Notes under the pieces: generated by a model
The model's database searches: none
Told to the model about the DNA's origin: nothing
Seen by the model: the letters and a program-made list of their open reading frames with translations, nothing else
Program-made: the position numbers and the translations under genes
NCBI GenBank assembly: GCA_008638375.1
Contig: CM018052.1
Location: forward strand, 131,501-195,500
Source of the DNA: Nyssa sinensis
Lineage: Eukaryota > Streptophyta > Magnoliopsida > Cornales > Nyssaceae
Length of the DNA stretch: 64,000 nt
Direction: 5' to 3'
Shown: one piece after another, positions 39,502-49,838 of the stretch
Position numbering within the stretch: position 1 is the first letter of the stretch
How the letters are laid out: each line of letters begins with the position of its first letter

Positions 39502-40335
39502 AGACTCTACCATTGAGTCCGGAGCGTCGAAGAAAGTCGGTTTGGGCTTCCCTAGGATTTAATTCGGACTCTAGTATAAAAGGGGTAAAAGGGTCATTCG
39601 TCGTTTTACGTGTCATATTTTTCTGTACTTTGTTTCATAGTTCGGACTCCATTATTGAGTCCAGGATGTCAATGAAAGTCAATTCAGACCTTCCCGAGTT
39701 TTAATTTGGCTTTTAGTGTACTAGGGGTAATTTGGTCATTTTACTTCTTTACGTGTCTTTATGTTCGGGACCTCATCTCGTGTCGTGGACTTCACCATTG
39801 GACTCAGAAGGTCCGAGATAGTAAAATTACACTAATAACTTGTTAATTTTGGACAAGGGGTATTTTGGTCATTTACCCCTTCATGCGTCTTCATTTTTCG
39901 GGACCCAGTCTCGAAAAATGGACCCTACCATCAGTCTTAGTATGTTTGAAATAGTAAAAAATTTACTATTTATTTATTAAATTTGGACTTCGTTTGACTT
40001 GTTTAGGGGGAAGGGCAATTTGGTCATTTTGACATTTTTAGGAGTCTTAAATTTTTCGGGGCCTCATCTCATGTCACAGACCTCACCAATGGACTCAGAG
40101 GGTCCGAGATAGTAAGGTTACATATATAACTTGTCATTTTTGGTCAAGGGGTATTTTGGTGATTTATACCTTAACGTGTCTAAATTTTCGGGCCCCGTCT
40201 CGTAAAACGGACCCTACCATTGGCTTCAGAATATCCGAAATAGTAAGGATACACTACTCGTTTATTTAATTTGGACTTCATTTGCCCTATTTATGACCCA
40301 AGGGTAATTTAGTAATTTTACTTATTTAATAAAAT
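39502..40335. repeat. Six tandem LTR modules of 131-158 bp
   Basis: Module starts are 39502, 39644, 39786, 39919, 40077 and 40208. Each runs: GGACYYYACCATTGRGTCC, then GTCCGARATAGTMAA, then TTTGGACTTCRTTTG, then GGGGTAATTTGGTCATTTT, then ACGTGTCTTAATTTTTCGGG and CCCRTCTCGTAAAA. Identical copies lie at 45819-46652. One to three relatives occur in every LTR family of the window. Confidence 0.8.
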
Positions 40336-40545
40336 AATTATTTTATTATTTTATTATTTTTCCAGGGGTATATTTGCATAATTTTTCCAAAATTTGGGCC
40401 ACAGTGTAAATCCGTAGAACAGTTGGGGGTCAAAATTAAATATTCAAAACTTTCGGACTGAACCAGTGGGTTCAGTCCTATCTCAAATGGACCGGTCCAA
40501 TTTCAATTGAACCAATCCGGTCTGGTTGGGTTTATTGTGTAATGC

Positions 40546-40564
40546 TGACGTCATGATGACGTCA
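40546..40564. promoter_or_regulatory. Double TGACGTCA bZIP-type site in the 3' LTR
   Basis: TGACGTCATGATGACGTCA holds two perfect CRE-like palindromes sharing a short spacer. Plant TGA-class bZIP proteins bind paired TGACG motifs (as-1/ocs elements). The same pair is at 46863-46881 and 51936-51954, in two different families. Activity is inferred. Confidence 0.5.
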
Positions 40565-42000
40565 GCCCTAATTGTTTAAAGTTTAAACATAAGCATAAAC
40601 GACGCCGTCCCACTTAACCGTTTATACGACGGGTCGGGTTCCGACCCGAACCCGATTTGACCCATTTGACCCGAACCACCACTGTTCATCTTCTTCCCCG
40701 TTTCTTCCCAGTGTTGCCCTAGTTGCAGGTTTTCTAATTTTTTCTATTTCGTGGATTTCTACAACTCCGTTTCTTCTGCTTTCTTTTCCAAACACCTCCT
40801 AATAGATTTTAGAACACTTCTACATTGATTTGGAGGTTCGAATGTAGCTCAATGACTCGAATTAAGTCGCGATAATCCGAGCTGTTCATGGGTCGTTCAT
40901 GCTCGTTTGTCGATGGTTTTTCACGAGGTTTTGCTTGTTTTAATCCTCTCTTCATGGGGATTAAATTCTCGTTCATAAGGGTAGGTTTAAAGGCAAGTTT
41001 AAGGGTTTGGGTTGAAAACCCGAAACCTGCAAGTCAATGGTCGAGGGTCGTTTCTTGTGATTTTTGGTCGCGGGTATAGGTCTTCATGACCCTCATGACT
41101 TCTTCTTGAAGTCCCTATGCACCAAAAAGAGTTTGGCTTCCATCATTTCAGACCTGCTATAGCATGGTCTTCAATGGCGGTTCACTGTTGGGTCACGTAG
41201 TTCTAGGTGTTTTCATGTCTTAATTTCATGTTTAATCATGCCTAAATATGTTTAAAACATCATATATACAAAATCTAGAACTAAAACAGTTTATGCATGC
41301 CAAATTTTCTAGAGAGAGAAAGTAATGGTTCTTGGTGTTTTACCTCCAACAATGGCTTCCTCTCTCTTTCCTCCTTCCTCTGAGACCTCTCTTCCCTTCT
41401 TCTAAATGCCCAGAACTCTCCCTCTCTTCCTCTATTGCTGATCGGTGGAGATCTTGTGTGTGTAAGCCATGTATGACCATTTGTATAGGTGAGAAATTAA
41501 ATGGCTATCACCTCACTTAATTGCCCCTCATTTCACTCCCTTACTCCATCAGACCATAGCCATACTTCTCCCTATTCATCTTCACCTAATGGCCATATAA
41601 TATACACATAAAGTACATGCCACCTTACCCATATTAATTCCCATGTCTTCCTCTCATCTATTCATGTATACATATATATATATATATATATATTACATAT
41701 TACTCCACACTCACACACACGGCTGGTATATATATATATGTATATATATATATTTATATATTTTTACTTAATTTGTCATATCTAATTTATTATTAAATTA
41801 TTTATTCAATTTATTACACTTTACCAATTAACCATCATATTTCATATTAATCATAATAAATACTTAATTTCTCATATTAATGATTCAATTTTATCAAATT
41901 AATTTATTATTGTTTTGAAAACATAATATTTACTTCTATTTTTTTCATACCCTCGAAATACGTGTCATGTTACCCGACATTCTCGGGTCGGGGTATTACA

Positions 42001-42016
42001 TTCTTCCCTCCTTAAA
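42001..42016 (-). other. Polypurine tract of the gag-only element
   Basis: The minus strand reads AAGGAGGGAAGAA directly before the LTR start TGTAATACCCC. Confidence 0.7.
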
Positions 42017-42151
42017 AGAGTTTTGTCCTCAAAACTCGGGGTCCTTTACTCTAAATTTTTGCTTCGATCGTACATGTTTACATGCCTAGTAGTCGAATTT
42101 CGAATGACAAGTGTATATATTTAACAGAACGAAACATTCGAACGACGTACC
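42017..42151 (-). other. Short non-coding spacer between gag and polypurine tract
   Basis: No pol remnant is visible here. The whole pro-pol region is absent, not merely mutated. Confidence 0.7.
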
Positions 42152-43240
42152 TTATTGGTTCTCGGAGGCCTGTGCTGCCTCCCCGAATATGTTGTACACT
42201 CGCCCGTGCCTCACAGGTTCCTTGCCCCCTCCTTGTTTCCCAGTCGTTGCTGCCGGTGCACGTGGTGTAGCCGATGAAGCCACCGCAGTAGGCTCTTTAG
42301 CAGTTGAGCTCCACTTTGGGCAATCTTTGATGAGATGCCCAGCCTGGCCACACTTGTAACAGCCCCCGGTGTCGCGCCAACAGGGTGCATGATGCTTTTT
42401 CTGGCAGGTGGGGCATGTCGGAATTTCTCCTGACTTTTTGCTAGTGTCACCTTTCTTGTTAACACTAGTCTCACTTTTATCCCCTGTTTTTGTCTTTTTC
42501 ATTGACTGGGGACCGGGGCCCATCTTTTTCTTGTCCTTCTTTTGTGATAAGGCAACCCCAGCTCTCTCGAAAATTTTGGCACGGTCCACGACGGCATTGT
42601 ACGTGGGGAGTTCAAAAGGTTCTAATCGGTACCTGATGCTATCCTTTAGTCCAGTTTCAAATTTCCGTGCTTTTAAATCTTCTGTTTGGACCATGTGGGG
42701 CGCGAATCGGGCTAACCTCATGAACTTGGTTTCGTACTCCGCCACAGTCATTGCTCCTTGTGTCAAGACAGCAAATTCTGCGACCTTTTGATTTTTTAAC
42801 GACCTTGGAAAAAATTTTTCATAGAATATCTCCAAGAACCTAGTCCAGGTCATTGGCGGCTCCCTTTCCTTTTCCAGGAGCCACCATTCGTGAGCTGCAT
42901 CCTTGAAAGTGAATGCGGCATAGGAGACCTTTTGCTCCTCTGTACATGGCATGACCGAAAAGATACGTTCCATTTCCTTCACCCATGATTCCGCATCGAT
43001 GGTGGTGTCCACTCCATCAAACCTAGGGGGCTTAAAGCCTTGGAATGTTTTATAGCTTGAGGTAATTGCAGCCTCATTGGGTTGTCCAGGGTTGATTGGC
43101 TGCCCGGGGTTCTGTACCTGTGGTGGTGCCCTAGCTTGGGTTTGGATATCAATCATATTCCGAGCCATAGCCTCCAGGATATGCTCGACCCGGTCTAGCC
43201 TGTCACCCGGATTTCCCGTATCTCTTCTCGTGTTCACCAT
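42152..43240 (-). CDS. gag: Gag of the gag-only element
   Basis: The intact 362-codon frame starts at MVNTRR, the usual Gag opening in plant gypsy elements. The longer upstream Met (43354) is rejected because it reads through a poly-A derived lysine run and a splice acceptor. Capsid-type gag domain: about residues 80-230, with ESWVKEMERIF, AHEWW, FYEKFFPRSLKNQK and EYETKFMRLARFAP. Basic linker: 233-270. One CCHC zinc knuckle: C294, C297, H302, C307, preceded by a second Cys/His-rich stretch (CPTCQKKHHAPC, 276-287). It ends at GRVYN-x-F soon after the knuckle, where autonomous relatives continue into protease. Expected role: assembly of particles and packaging of the element RNA. A pyrimidine-rich acceptor TTTCTTTCAG lies 5 bases before the ATG (AG at 43246-43247), so the mRNA is probably spliced from the LTR donor. 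Confidence 0.95.
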   Translation of the reverse strand: MVNTRRDTGNPGDRLDRVEHILEAMARNMIDIQTQARAPPQVQNPGQPINPGQPNEAAITSSYKTFQGFKPPRFDGVDTTIDAESWVKEMERIFSVMPCTEEQKVSYAAFTFKDAAHEWWLLEKEREPPMTWTRFLEIFYEKFFPRSLKNQKVAEFAVLTQGAMTVAEYETKFMRLARFAPHMVQTEDLKARKFETGLKDSIRYRLEPFELPTYNAVVDRAKIFERAGVALSQKKDKKKMGPGPQSMKKTKTGDKSETSVNKKGDTSKKSGEIPTCPTCQKKHHAPCWRDTGGCYKCGQAGHLIKDCPKWSSTAKEPTAVASSATPRAPAATTGKQGGGKEPVRHGRVYNIFGEAAQASENQ

Positions 43241-43263
43241 GATTTCTGAAAGAAAACACGTAT

Positions 43264-43392
43264 TTGTTAATTTTTTTTTTTTTTTTTTTTCATCACATAC
43301 AATTGCATTCGTTTTATGTTTCAAAGTTTGATACACTATTATCTTTGATTTCATGGTGTTTTACGATCTACTTTGTACTCCTTATTCATCTA
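43264..43392 (-). other. Leader sequence before gag, with a T/A run
   Basis: It contains a homopolymer run at about 43269-43290 and no gene. On the minus strand the run is A-rich, upstream of the acceptor at 43246. Confidence 0.6.
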
Positions 43393-43745
43393 CGGTCCCA
43401 TACTCCGTCATTCTATCACGTATCCAGTTCACATACTGCGAGTCCCATACCTCGCCTTCGTACTTCACATATCTATTTCATGTACTACGGGTCCCATACC
43501 CCGCCTTCCTATCACGTTACTTCAGAATACTAACTTCATGTACTGCGGGTCCCATACCCCGCCTTCATACTACGTATTTCTCATATTTGCTTCCCACAAC
43601 GCGAGTCCCATACCTCGCCTTCATATCGTATCGTGTACTTCACATATCTACTTCATTCATGTACTGCGAGTCCCATACCTCGCCTTCATATCATGTCACG
43701 TACTTCACATATCTACTTCACATTACTGCGGGTCCCATACCCCGC
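43392..43745 (-). repeat. Seven leader hairpins with a constant loop and covarying stems
   Basis: Plus-strand stems and positions: ACGG/CCGT (43392-43408), GCGAG/CTCGC (43438-43455), CGGG/CCCG (43488-43503), GCGGG/CCCGC (43545-43562), GCGAG/CTCGC (43601-43618), GCGAG/CTCGC (43666-43683), GCGGG/CCCGC (43728-43745). The loop TCCCATAC is unchanged in all but the first. Spacing is 46-65 bp. GAG stems always meet CTC and GGG stems always meet CCC. The array lies between primer-binding site and gag, where packaging or dimerisation signals of retroelements usually reside. Confidence 0.85.
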
Positions 43746-43857
43746 CTTTATATCACGTCACGTATTTCACATATCTTAGGTAGTATAAAACCCTACCTAA
43801 CCTATAGTTCTATTCTAACTCGTCTAACGTCACTAGGGTTGTTCTAGTAAACCTAGT

Positions 43858-43869
43858 GCTCTGATACCA
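43858..43869 (-). other. Primer-binding site of the gag-only element
   Basis: The plus strand GCTCTGATACCA is exactly complementary to TGGTATCAGAGC, the initiator-Met tRNA site of plant LTR elements. Three bases (43870-43872) separate it from the LTR. Confidence 0.93.
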
Positions 43870-44005
43870 TTCTGTCACGACCCGAAACCCACCCTATGCG
43901 GATTACCGGATCGCGACCGCCGCCCCGAGGCCCGAAGGCCTCGAGACAAGGCTCGCATAGGTAGCGGTATCGAATAGATGTGCTTCATGTGGTTGCGGAA
44001 GCGTG

Positions 44006-44048
<43 letters not shown>

Positions 44049-45162
44049 AAATTTGCACATCCGTCCGATACTGCCGCTCTTCACATTTCGGTATACATGT
44101 ATAATCATACATACAGAGCATAACTAAAACTTAAAAGACTTTATAAATTACAATCTTAGTTCAACTGCCCCGTGGGGCTTAATACATATCCTTAGACTGT
44201 CTGGAAATACAAAATATACTAATCAAAGTTCATGTGATTTTTCCCAAAAGAACTACTTAAGCAAATCTTCCCAAAAGCTAGGTTCATCCTTAATGTCTTC
44301 AAAAATTCGATCTGCCATTAATCACCTGAAAGGGGGGGGGCGGATAAAATCCGGGTAAGCTAATCAAAGCTTGTGAGTAATTCCTGCATTCGTCATGGGG
44401 TTTTCAACTGGTAGTGGTTTTAGTACATGAGGGTTTATGAAATACTCACTACCAATTGCTTGTACATTTTAGAACACAGAGTATATGCATTCTTAAAATA
44501 ATAGCTTTGAACAATTAAAGTATTCAAGCTAAACACACATTTCCTTCAAATAGAGCATATGCAATTTAAAAGCATATAAACATGTGAAATAGAATAGGGA
44601 TAATGCCTACTTCTATTTTCAAAATCACTTGTCGTCTTTTCTCTTTTATTAGGCGGAATCTGTTTCGAACCAGACTCCCATTTTACTGCCAATACTGTCG
44701 ATGGAGATATCTCATTTGCCTGGGGGATTAGATCCTTCTACCGGGCATGCACTGTTGAATCCCGAAGGATTTCAACCAACATATAGGGTGGTACTTAGTA
44801 CCGTTTATCTTATAAAACATTTATCACATGACTTCTTCAATAGATATTTTCCATGAATATTTAAAGCATGAATGTACAAATTCTACAATAAAGCTTCAAA
44901 TACACGTGATAATCAAATTCAGAATATTAAAGAGGTTTGCAATTGATTTAGACATGCTGATGTATTTTCAAGAAAAGAGCTGAATTTAAAACATTTAATA
45001 AGCATGCCGTAACAGAATATTTTAAAAGAACGGAATCATATATAAACTGAATTTGATATTCAAAGGCTGCAATGACTTGTGCTTAAAACTTCTTCAAATA
45101 TGTGGAGTTAAATCTCCAGTTCAAATACAGGGTTACTCACCTTGGTCCGTTTAGGGTTAGCT

Positions 45163-45640
45163 CTACTGAGGCGCCTTCCCTTTTACTCTCTCTTTCCTTA
45201 GCCTATCAAGATTCATGAAGACTTCATAAATTTTCATATGTACTTAATTAACTCCACAACTCACTAAGTGTAGACTGTGAGAGGCCTAACTTGTCATACC
45301 TGTCTGTCTTATAACTGAAATGCAGAGCTAGTAACTTATGTTCTTAATGATAATAATATTACCTGCGACGCCATTCGGCTAAGGTTTCTGCGTTCTCTCT
45401 CTCCTCTTCCAATTTCCTTTCTTCTTCCTTCTTCTTTTTAGCCTCCGCCACCATGGCCTTGGTGGGTGATTTGAACATGAAGGGGCTTACCGAGACGACC
45501 TCTGTCGCCTTGGCTATCTTGACAAATCTGTTGATTACTCTCTGTCGACGCAACAGCTCTTGCATGAAGGCCTGTTGCTTTGGGTCCTTGGCCCTTTGGG
45601 CCTTGGTCATGATCGTGTATTTGGTTCGTTGTTCTTCCAT
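45163..45640 (-). CDS. Small LTR-encoded protein, two exons (5' LTR copy)
   Basis: Identical to 38846-39323. Exon 1 is 45640-45363, the intron 45362-45203, exon 2 45202-45163, and the LTR donor is at 45140. Because this is the 5' LTR, this copy would be first on a transcript that starts within the LTR and would be removed or retained by the splice from 45140 to 44326 or 43246. Whether it is translated is unknown. Confidence 0.6.
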
Positions 45641-46862
45641 GATTTACCTAAGATCAATTTATGAGTTAGAAATTTTTATTCTAAGGTTGATGTGTTGTCA
45701 TGTCCTCGTATATGCCGTAGATTAGTACTTTGGCATCACTTTAATTTATAGTCATCTGACAGATGCTACTCATCAAATTTTATGTATTTTTTGTTGTAGG
45801 CATTTCTTTTGGTCGAATAGACTCTACCATTGAGTCCGGAGCGTCGAAGAAAGTCGGTTTGGGCTTCCCTAGGATTTAATTCGGACTCTAGTATAAAAGG
45901 GGTAAAAGGGTCATTCGTCGTTTTACGTGTCATATTTTTCTGTACTTTGTTTCATAGTTCGGACTCCATTATTGAGTCCAGGATGTCAATGAAAGTCAAT
46001 TCAGACCTTCCCGAGTTTTAATTTGGCTTTTAGTGTACTAGGGGTAATTTGGTCATTTTACTTCTTTACGTGTCTTTATGTTCGGGACCTCATCTCGTGT
46101 CGTGGACTTCACCATTGGACTCAGAAGGTCCGAGATAGTAAAATTACACTAATAACTTGTTAATTTTGGACAAGGGGTATTTTGGTCATTTACCCCTTCA
46201 TGCGTCTTCATTTTTCGGGACCCAGTCTCGAAAAATGGACCCTACCATCAGTCTTAGTATGTTTGAAATAGTAAAAAATTTACTATTTATTTATTAAATT
46301 TGGACTTCGTTTGACTTGTTTAGGGGGAAGGGCAATTTGGTCATTTTGACATTTTTAGGAGTCTTAAATTTTTCGGGGCCTCATCTCATGTCACAGACCT
46401 CACCAATGGACTCAGAGGGTCCGAGATAGTAAGGTTACATATATAACTTGTCATTTTTGGTCAAGGGGTATTTTGGTGATTTATACCTTAACGTGTCTAA
46501 ATTTTCGGGCCCCGTCTCGTAAAACGGACCCTACCATTGGCTTCAGAATATCCGAAATAGTAAGGATACACTACTCGTTTATTTAATTTGGACTTCATTT
46601 GCCCTATTTATGACCCAAGGGTAATTTAGTAATTTTACTTATTTAATAAAATAATTATTTTATTATTTTATTATTTTTCCAGGGGTATATTTGCATAATT
46701 TTTCCAAAATTTGGGCCACAGTGTAAATCCGTAGAACAGTTGGGGGTCAAAATTAAATATTCAAAACTTTCGGACTGAACCAGTGGGTTCAGTCCTATCT
46801 CAAATGGACCGGTCCAATTTCAATTGAACCAATCCGGTCTGGTTGGGTTTATTGTGTAATGC

Positions 46863-46881
46863 TGACGTCATGATGACGTCA
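46863..46881. promoter_or_regulatory. Double TGACGTCA bZIP-type site in the 5' LTR
   Basis: Same 19-bp site as 40546-40564. It lies upstream, in transcript sense, of the LTR gene and intron. Confidence 0.5.
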
Positions 46882-48315
46882 GCCCTAATTGTTTAAAGTT
46901 TAAACATAAGCATAAACGACGCCGTCCCACTTAACCGTTTATACGACGGGTCGGGTTCCGACCCGAACCCGATTTGACCCATTTGACCCGAACCACCACT
47001 GTTCATCTTCTTCCCCGTTTCTTCCCAGTGTTGCCCTAGTTGCAGGTTTTCTAATTTTTTCTATTTCGTGGATTTCTACAACTCCGTTTCTTCTGCTTTC
47101 TTTTCCAAACACCTCCTAATAGATTTTAGAACACTTCTACATTGATTTGGAGGTTCGAATGTAGCTCAATGACTCGAATTAAGTCGCGATAATCCGAGCT
47201 GTTCATGGGTCGTTCATGCTCGTTTGTCGATGGTTTTTCACGAGGTTTTGCTTGTTTTAATCCTCTCTTCATGGGGATTAAATTCTCGTTCATAAGGGTA
47301 GGTTTAAAGGCAAGTTTAAGGGTTTGGGTTGAAAACCCGAAACCTGCAAGTCAATGGTCGAGGGTCGTTTCTTGTGATTTTTGGTCGCGGGTATAGGTCT
47401 TCATGACCCTCATGACTTCTTCTTGAAGTCCCTATGCACCAAAAAGAGTTTGGCTTCCATCATTTCAGACCTGCTATAGCATGGTCTTCAATGGCGGTTC
47501 ACTGTTGGGTCACGTAGTTCTAGGTGTTTTCATGTCTTAATTTCATGTTTAATCATGCCTAAATATGTTTAAAACATCATATATACAAAATCTAGAACTA
47601 AAACAGTTTATGCATGCCAAATTTTCTAGAGAGAGAAAGTAATGGTTCTTGGTGTTTTACCTCCAACAATGGCTTCCTCTCTCTTTCCTCCTTCCTCTGA
47701 GACCTCTCTTCCCTTCTTCTAAATGCCCAGAACTCTCCCTCTCTTCCTCTATTGCTGATCGGTGGAGATCTTGTGTGTGTAAGCCATGTATGACCATTTG
47801 TATAGGTGAGAAATTAAATGGCTATCACCTCACTTAATTGCCCCTCATTTCACTCCCTTACTCCATCAGACCATAGCCATACTTCTCCCTATTCATCTTC
47901 ACCTAATGGCCATATAATATACACATAAAGTACATGCCACCTTACCCATATTAATTCCCATGTCTTCCTCTCATCTATTCATGTATACATATATATATAT
48001 ATATATATTACATATTACTCCACACTCACACACACGGCTGGTATATATATATATGTATATATATATATTTATATATTTTTACTTAATTTGTCATATCTAA
48101 TTTATTATTAAATTATTTATTCAATTTATTACACTTTACCAATTAACCATCATATTTCATATTAATCATAATAAATACTTAATTTCTCATATTAATGATT
48201 CAATTTTATCAAATTAATTTATTATTGTTTTGAAAACATAATATTTACTTCTATTTTTTTCATACCCTCGAAATACGTGTCATGTTACCCGACATTCTCG
48301 GGTCGGGGTATTACA

Positions 48316-49701
48316 GGCATGATTCGCAGTTAACCAATCCATGCCTAGAATCACATCAAATCCACAAATTTCTAAGGGTATCAGGTCCGCCATGAACTGA
48401 ATACCCGTGATCTCAACCCCACAAGATCTATATATAGTATCTCCAAATAATGACTCCCCCGATGGTACAGTGACAGTCAACACAAAACCTAGGGGTTTGG
48501 CTCCCATGTTTATTCTATTAGAAAATGCCGGTGATATAAACGAGTGTGTGGACCTAGTATCAAATAAGATATGTGCAGGCTGAGAACAAATTGTAATGGT
48601 ACCTACAACTACTGAGGTAGTGGCCTGCACATCCCCTGGTGTAAAAGCGAAGACCCTCCCCGGTCGCTGCTGCTCAGTCTTGGGTCCTCCACTCTTCTAC
48701 TGAGGTTTCATCACAGAAGCCGATGCAAATGATGTAGTATTGACCACTGACTTGTTGTTCTTAGGACAGTCCTTCTTGAAGTGCCCGACCTGTCCACAAT
48801 TGAAACAGGCCTTGGTGTCACGATAGCATGGTCCTTTATGAAATCCCTAGCAGGTGGGACATTTAGACACGCCCCCATCTTGTGACTTGGCCTTCTTCTG
48901 ACTAGACCCCGTACTGAAATTACGTGATCCCGTGCCAGTCCCAGAAAATGAAGATCCCTGCCCCTTACTCTTGTTGTTCCCAGGCCTCTGATTCTTCTGC
49001 CTTTTTGCAAACTCTTCCCCACTCTGTTCTATGATCATAGCGGTTTCCACTATCTCATCATAGGTAGTGAGTCAGTGAGGCCGAATCCTATCTTTAATGG
49101 CCCACCTGAGGCCGCTTTCAAACTTGCGGACCTTTCTTTCTTCCGTATTTATAACATTTGGGGCAAATCTGGCCAGCTCGGTAAACTTGGTCTCGTATTC
49201 CTCAACAGACATGCCTCTCTGCTGAAGGGTGATAAACTCAGCAGCCTTTTGATTCTAAATTTCCCGAGGGAAGTACTTCTGGTTGAAAATCTCCACAAAT
49301 CGTGGCCAAGCCATATTAGGTTCCCGGGCTTCGTGCAAAAGCCACCACATGTGTGCTGCCCCCGTCAGCATATAAGTGGCATAGGCCAATTTTTGAGTGT
49401 CTGTACATGTCATAATTTTGAAAATCTTATCCATTCCAAGCATCCATTCTTCGGCTGCTGAGTGTCCCCCTTTACCATCGAAAGCAGGCGGTTTCATATT
49501 CTGAAACCGTTTATAAAAGTAAGTGGGGTCCTCCTCATGCCTGGGTCTATCCTCTGGGGCTGGGGGATTATTCGGTGGCACCGACCCATTTGCCTAGGCC
49601 TGCATTTGGGGCATCATCTCCACCACCTGATTCAGGATCTCCTCCATACGATCCATGCGCTCTCGGTCAGACTCCATGGCCCTACTACGAGTCTGCACCA
49701 T
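48316..49701 (-). pseudogene. gag: gag-pro of the Tekay-like element, five in-frame stops
   Basis: The frame opens at MVQTRS (49701) and stays in register to the insertion junction at 48316. Gag matches the intact Gag at 42152-43240: FNQKYFPREI, EEYETKFTELARFAP, RKFESGL, then a knuckle CFNCGQVGHFKKDC near 48770-48810. Stops lie at 49594-49596, 49255-49257, about 49074, 48847-48849 and about 48698. The one after CPTC aligns with Gln in the intact Gag, so CAG to TAG fits. The protease part (48630-48316) reads HILFDTRSTHSFIS, where the family needs D-S/T-G, so the active-site Gly is Arg. It ends in GMDWLTANHA at the junction. Confidence 0.9.
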
Positions 49702-49823
49702 ACACTGCAAAAGGACAGTCCACAAAACTTGGGTAATTAATTGACCTCTAGACTTATGACCCTCAGACTTTAGCGAGTTGTAATACTTCAATCTTAATCT
49801 CCCATGGACCACTAGAACCATAT

Positions 49824-49835
49824 GCTCTGATACCA
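49824..49835 (-). other. Primer-binding site of the Tekay-like element
   Basis: Plus strand GCTCTGATACCA, three bases (49836-49838) from the 5' LTR. It is identical to the site at 43858-43869, so both elements prime from the same tRNA. Confidence 0.93.
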
Positions 49836-49838
49836 CTC

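Larger units (their letters stand above)
37560..42000 (-). mobile_element. 3' LTR of the gag-only element
   Basis: It begins TGTCACGACCCGAAACCCAC and ends CGGGTCGGGGTATTACA. Compared with 43873-48315, I found only length changes: the T-run (35 vs 38), a G-run (8 vs 9) and an AT run (22 vs 20). It contains a spliced small coding region, an intron, six LTR modules, a bZIP palindrome pair and a 10-bp hairpin GGACTGAACC-AGTG-GGTTCAGTCC at 40455-40478. Confidence 0.95.
37560..48315 (-). mobile_element. Gag-only LTR element (TR-GAG type), target duplication GGCAT
   Basis: It is 10,756 bp. LTRs of 4441 bp (37560-42000) and 4443 bp (43873-48315) enclose only 1872 bp of internal DNA. GGCAT flanks both ends (37555-37559, 48316-48320). 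It has a primer-binding site, leader hairpins, one intact gag frame and a polypurine tract, and no protease, RT, RNase H or integrase. Gag stops just where a protease would begin. Known TR-GAG elements of plants have this plan. Mobility must depend on an autonomous relative; the surrounding Tekay-like element shares termini and primer-binding site. Confidence 0.93.
43873..48315 (-). mobile_element. 5' LTR of the gag-only element
   Basis: Copy of 37560-42000 offset by 6313-6317 bp. Translations of the embedded frames are identical in the two copies, so almost no time has passed since insertion. It holds the same small gene, intron (44326-45140), module array (45819-46652) and bZIP pair (46863-46881). 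Confidence 0.95.

Noticed and set aside
43241..43354. Longer Gag start at the Met codon 43354
   Set aside because: The extra 38 codons include a lysine run from an A-homopolymer and cross a strong splice acceptor at 43246; MVNTRR is the usual start.
43392..43745. CRISPR-like pattern of repeats and spacers
   Set aside because: Repeats are short hairpins with variable stems and the spacers are related to one another; the context is a plant retroelement leader.
43353..43847. Overlapping plus-strand frames of 136 and 164 codons rich in 'SHTPPSY'-like repeats
   Set aside because: They are translations of the hairpin repeat array in the leader, antisense to the element; the repeat, not a protein, explains them.
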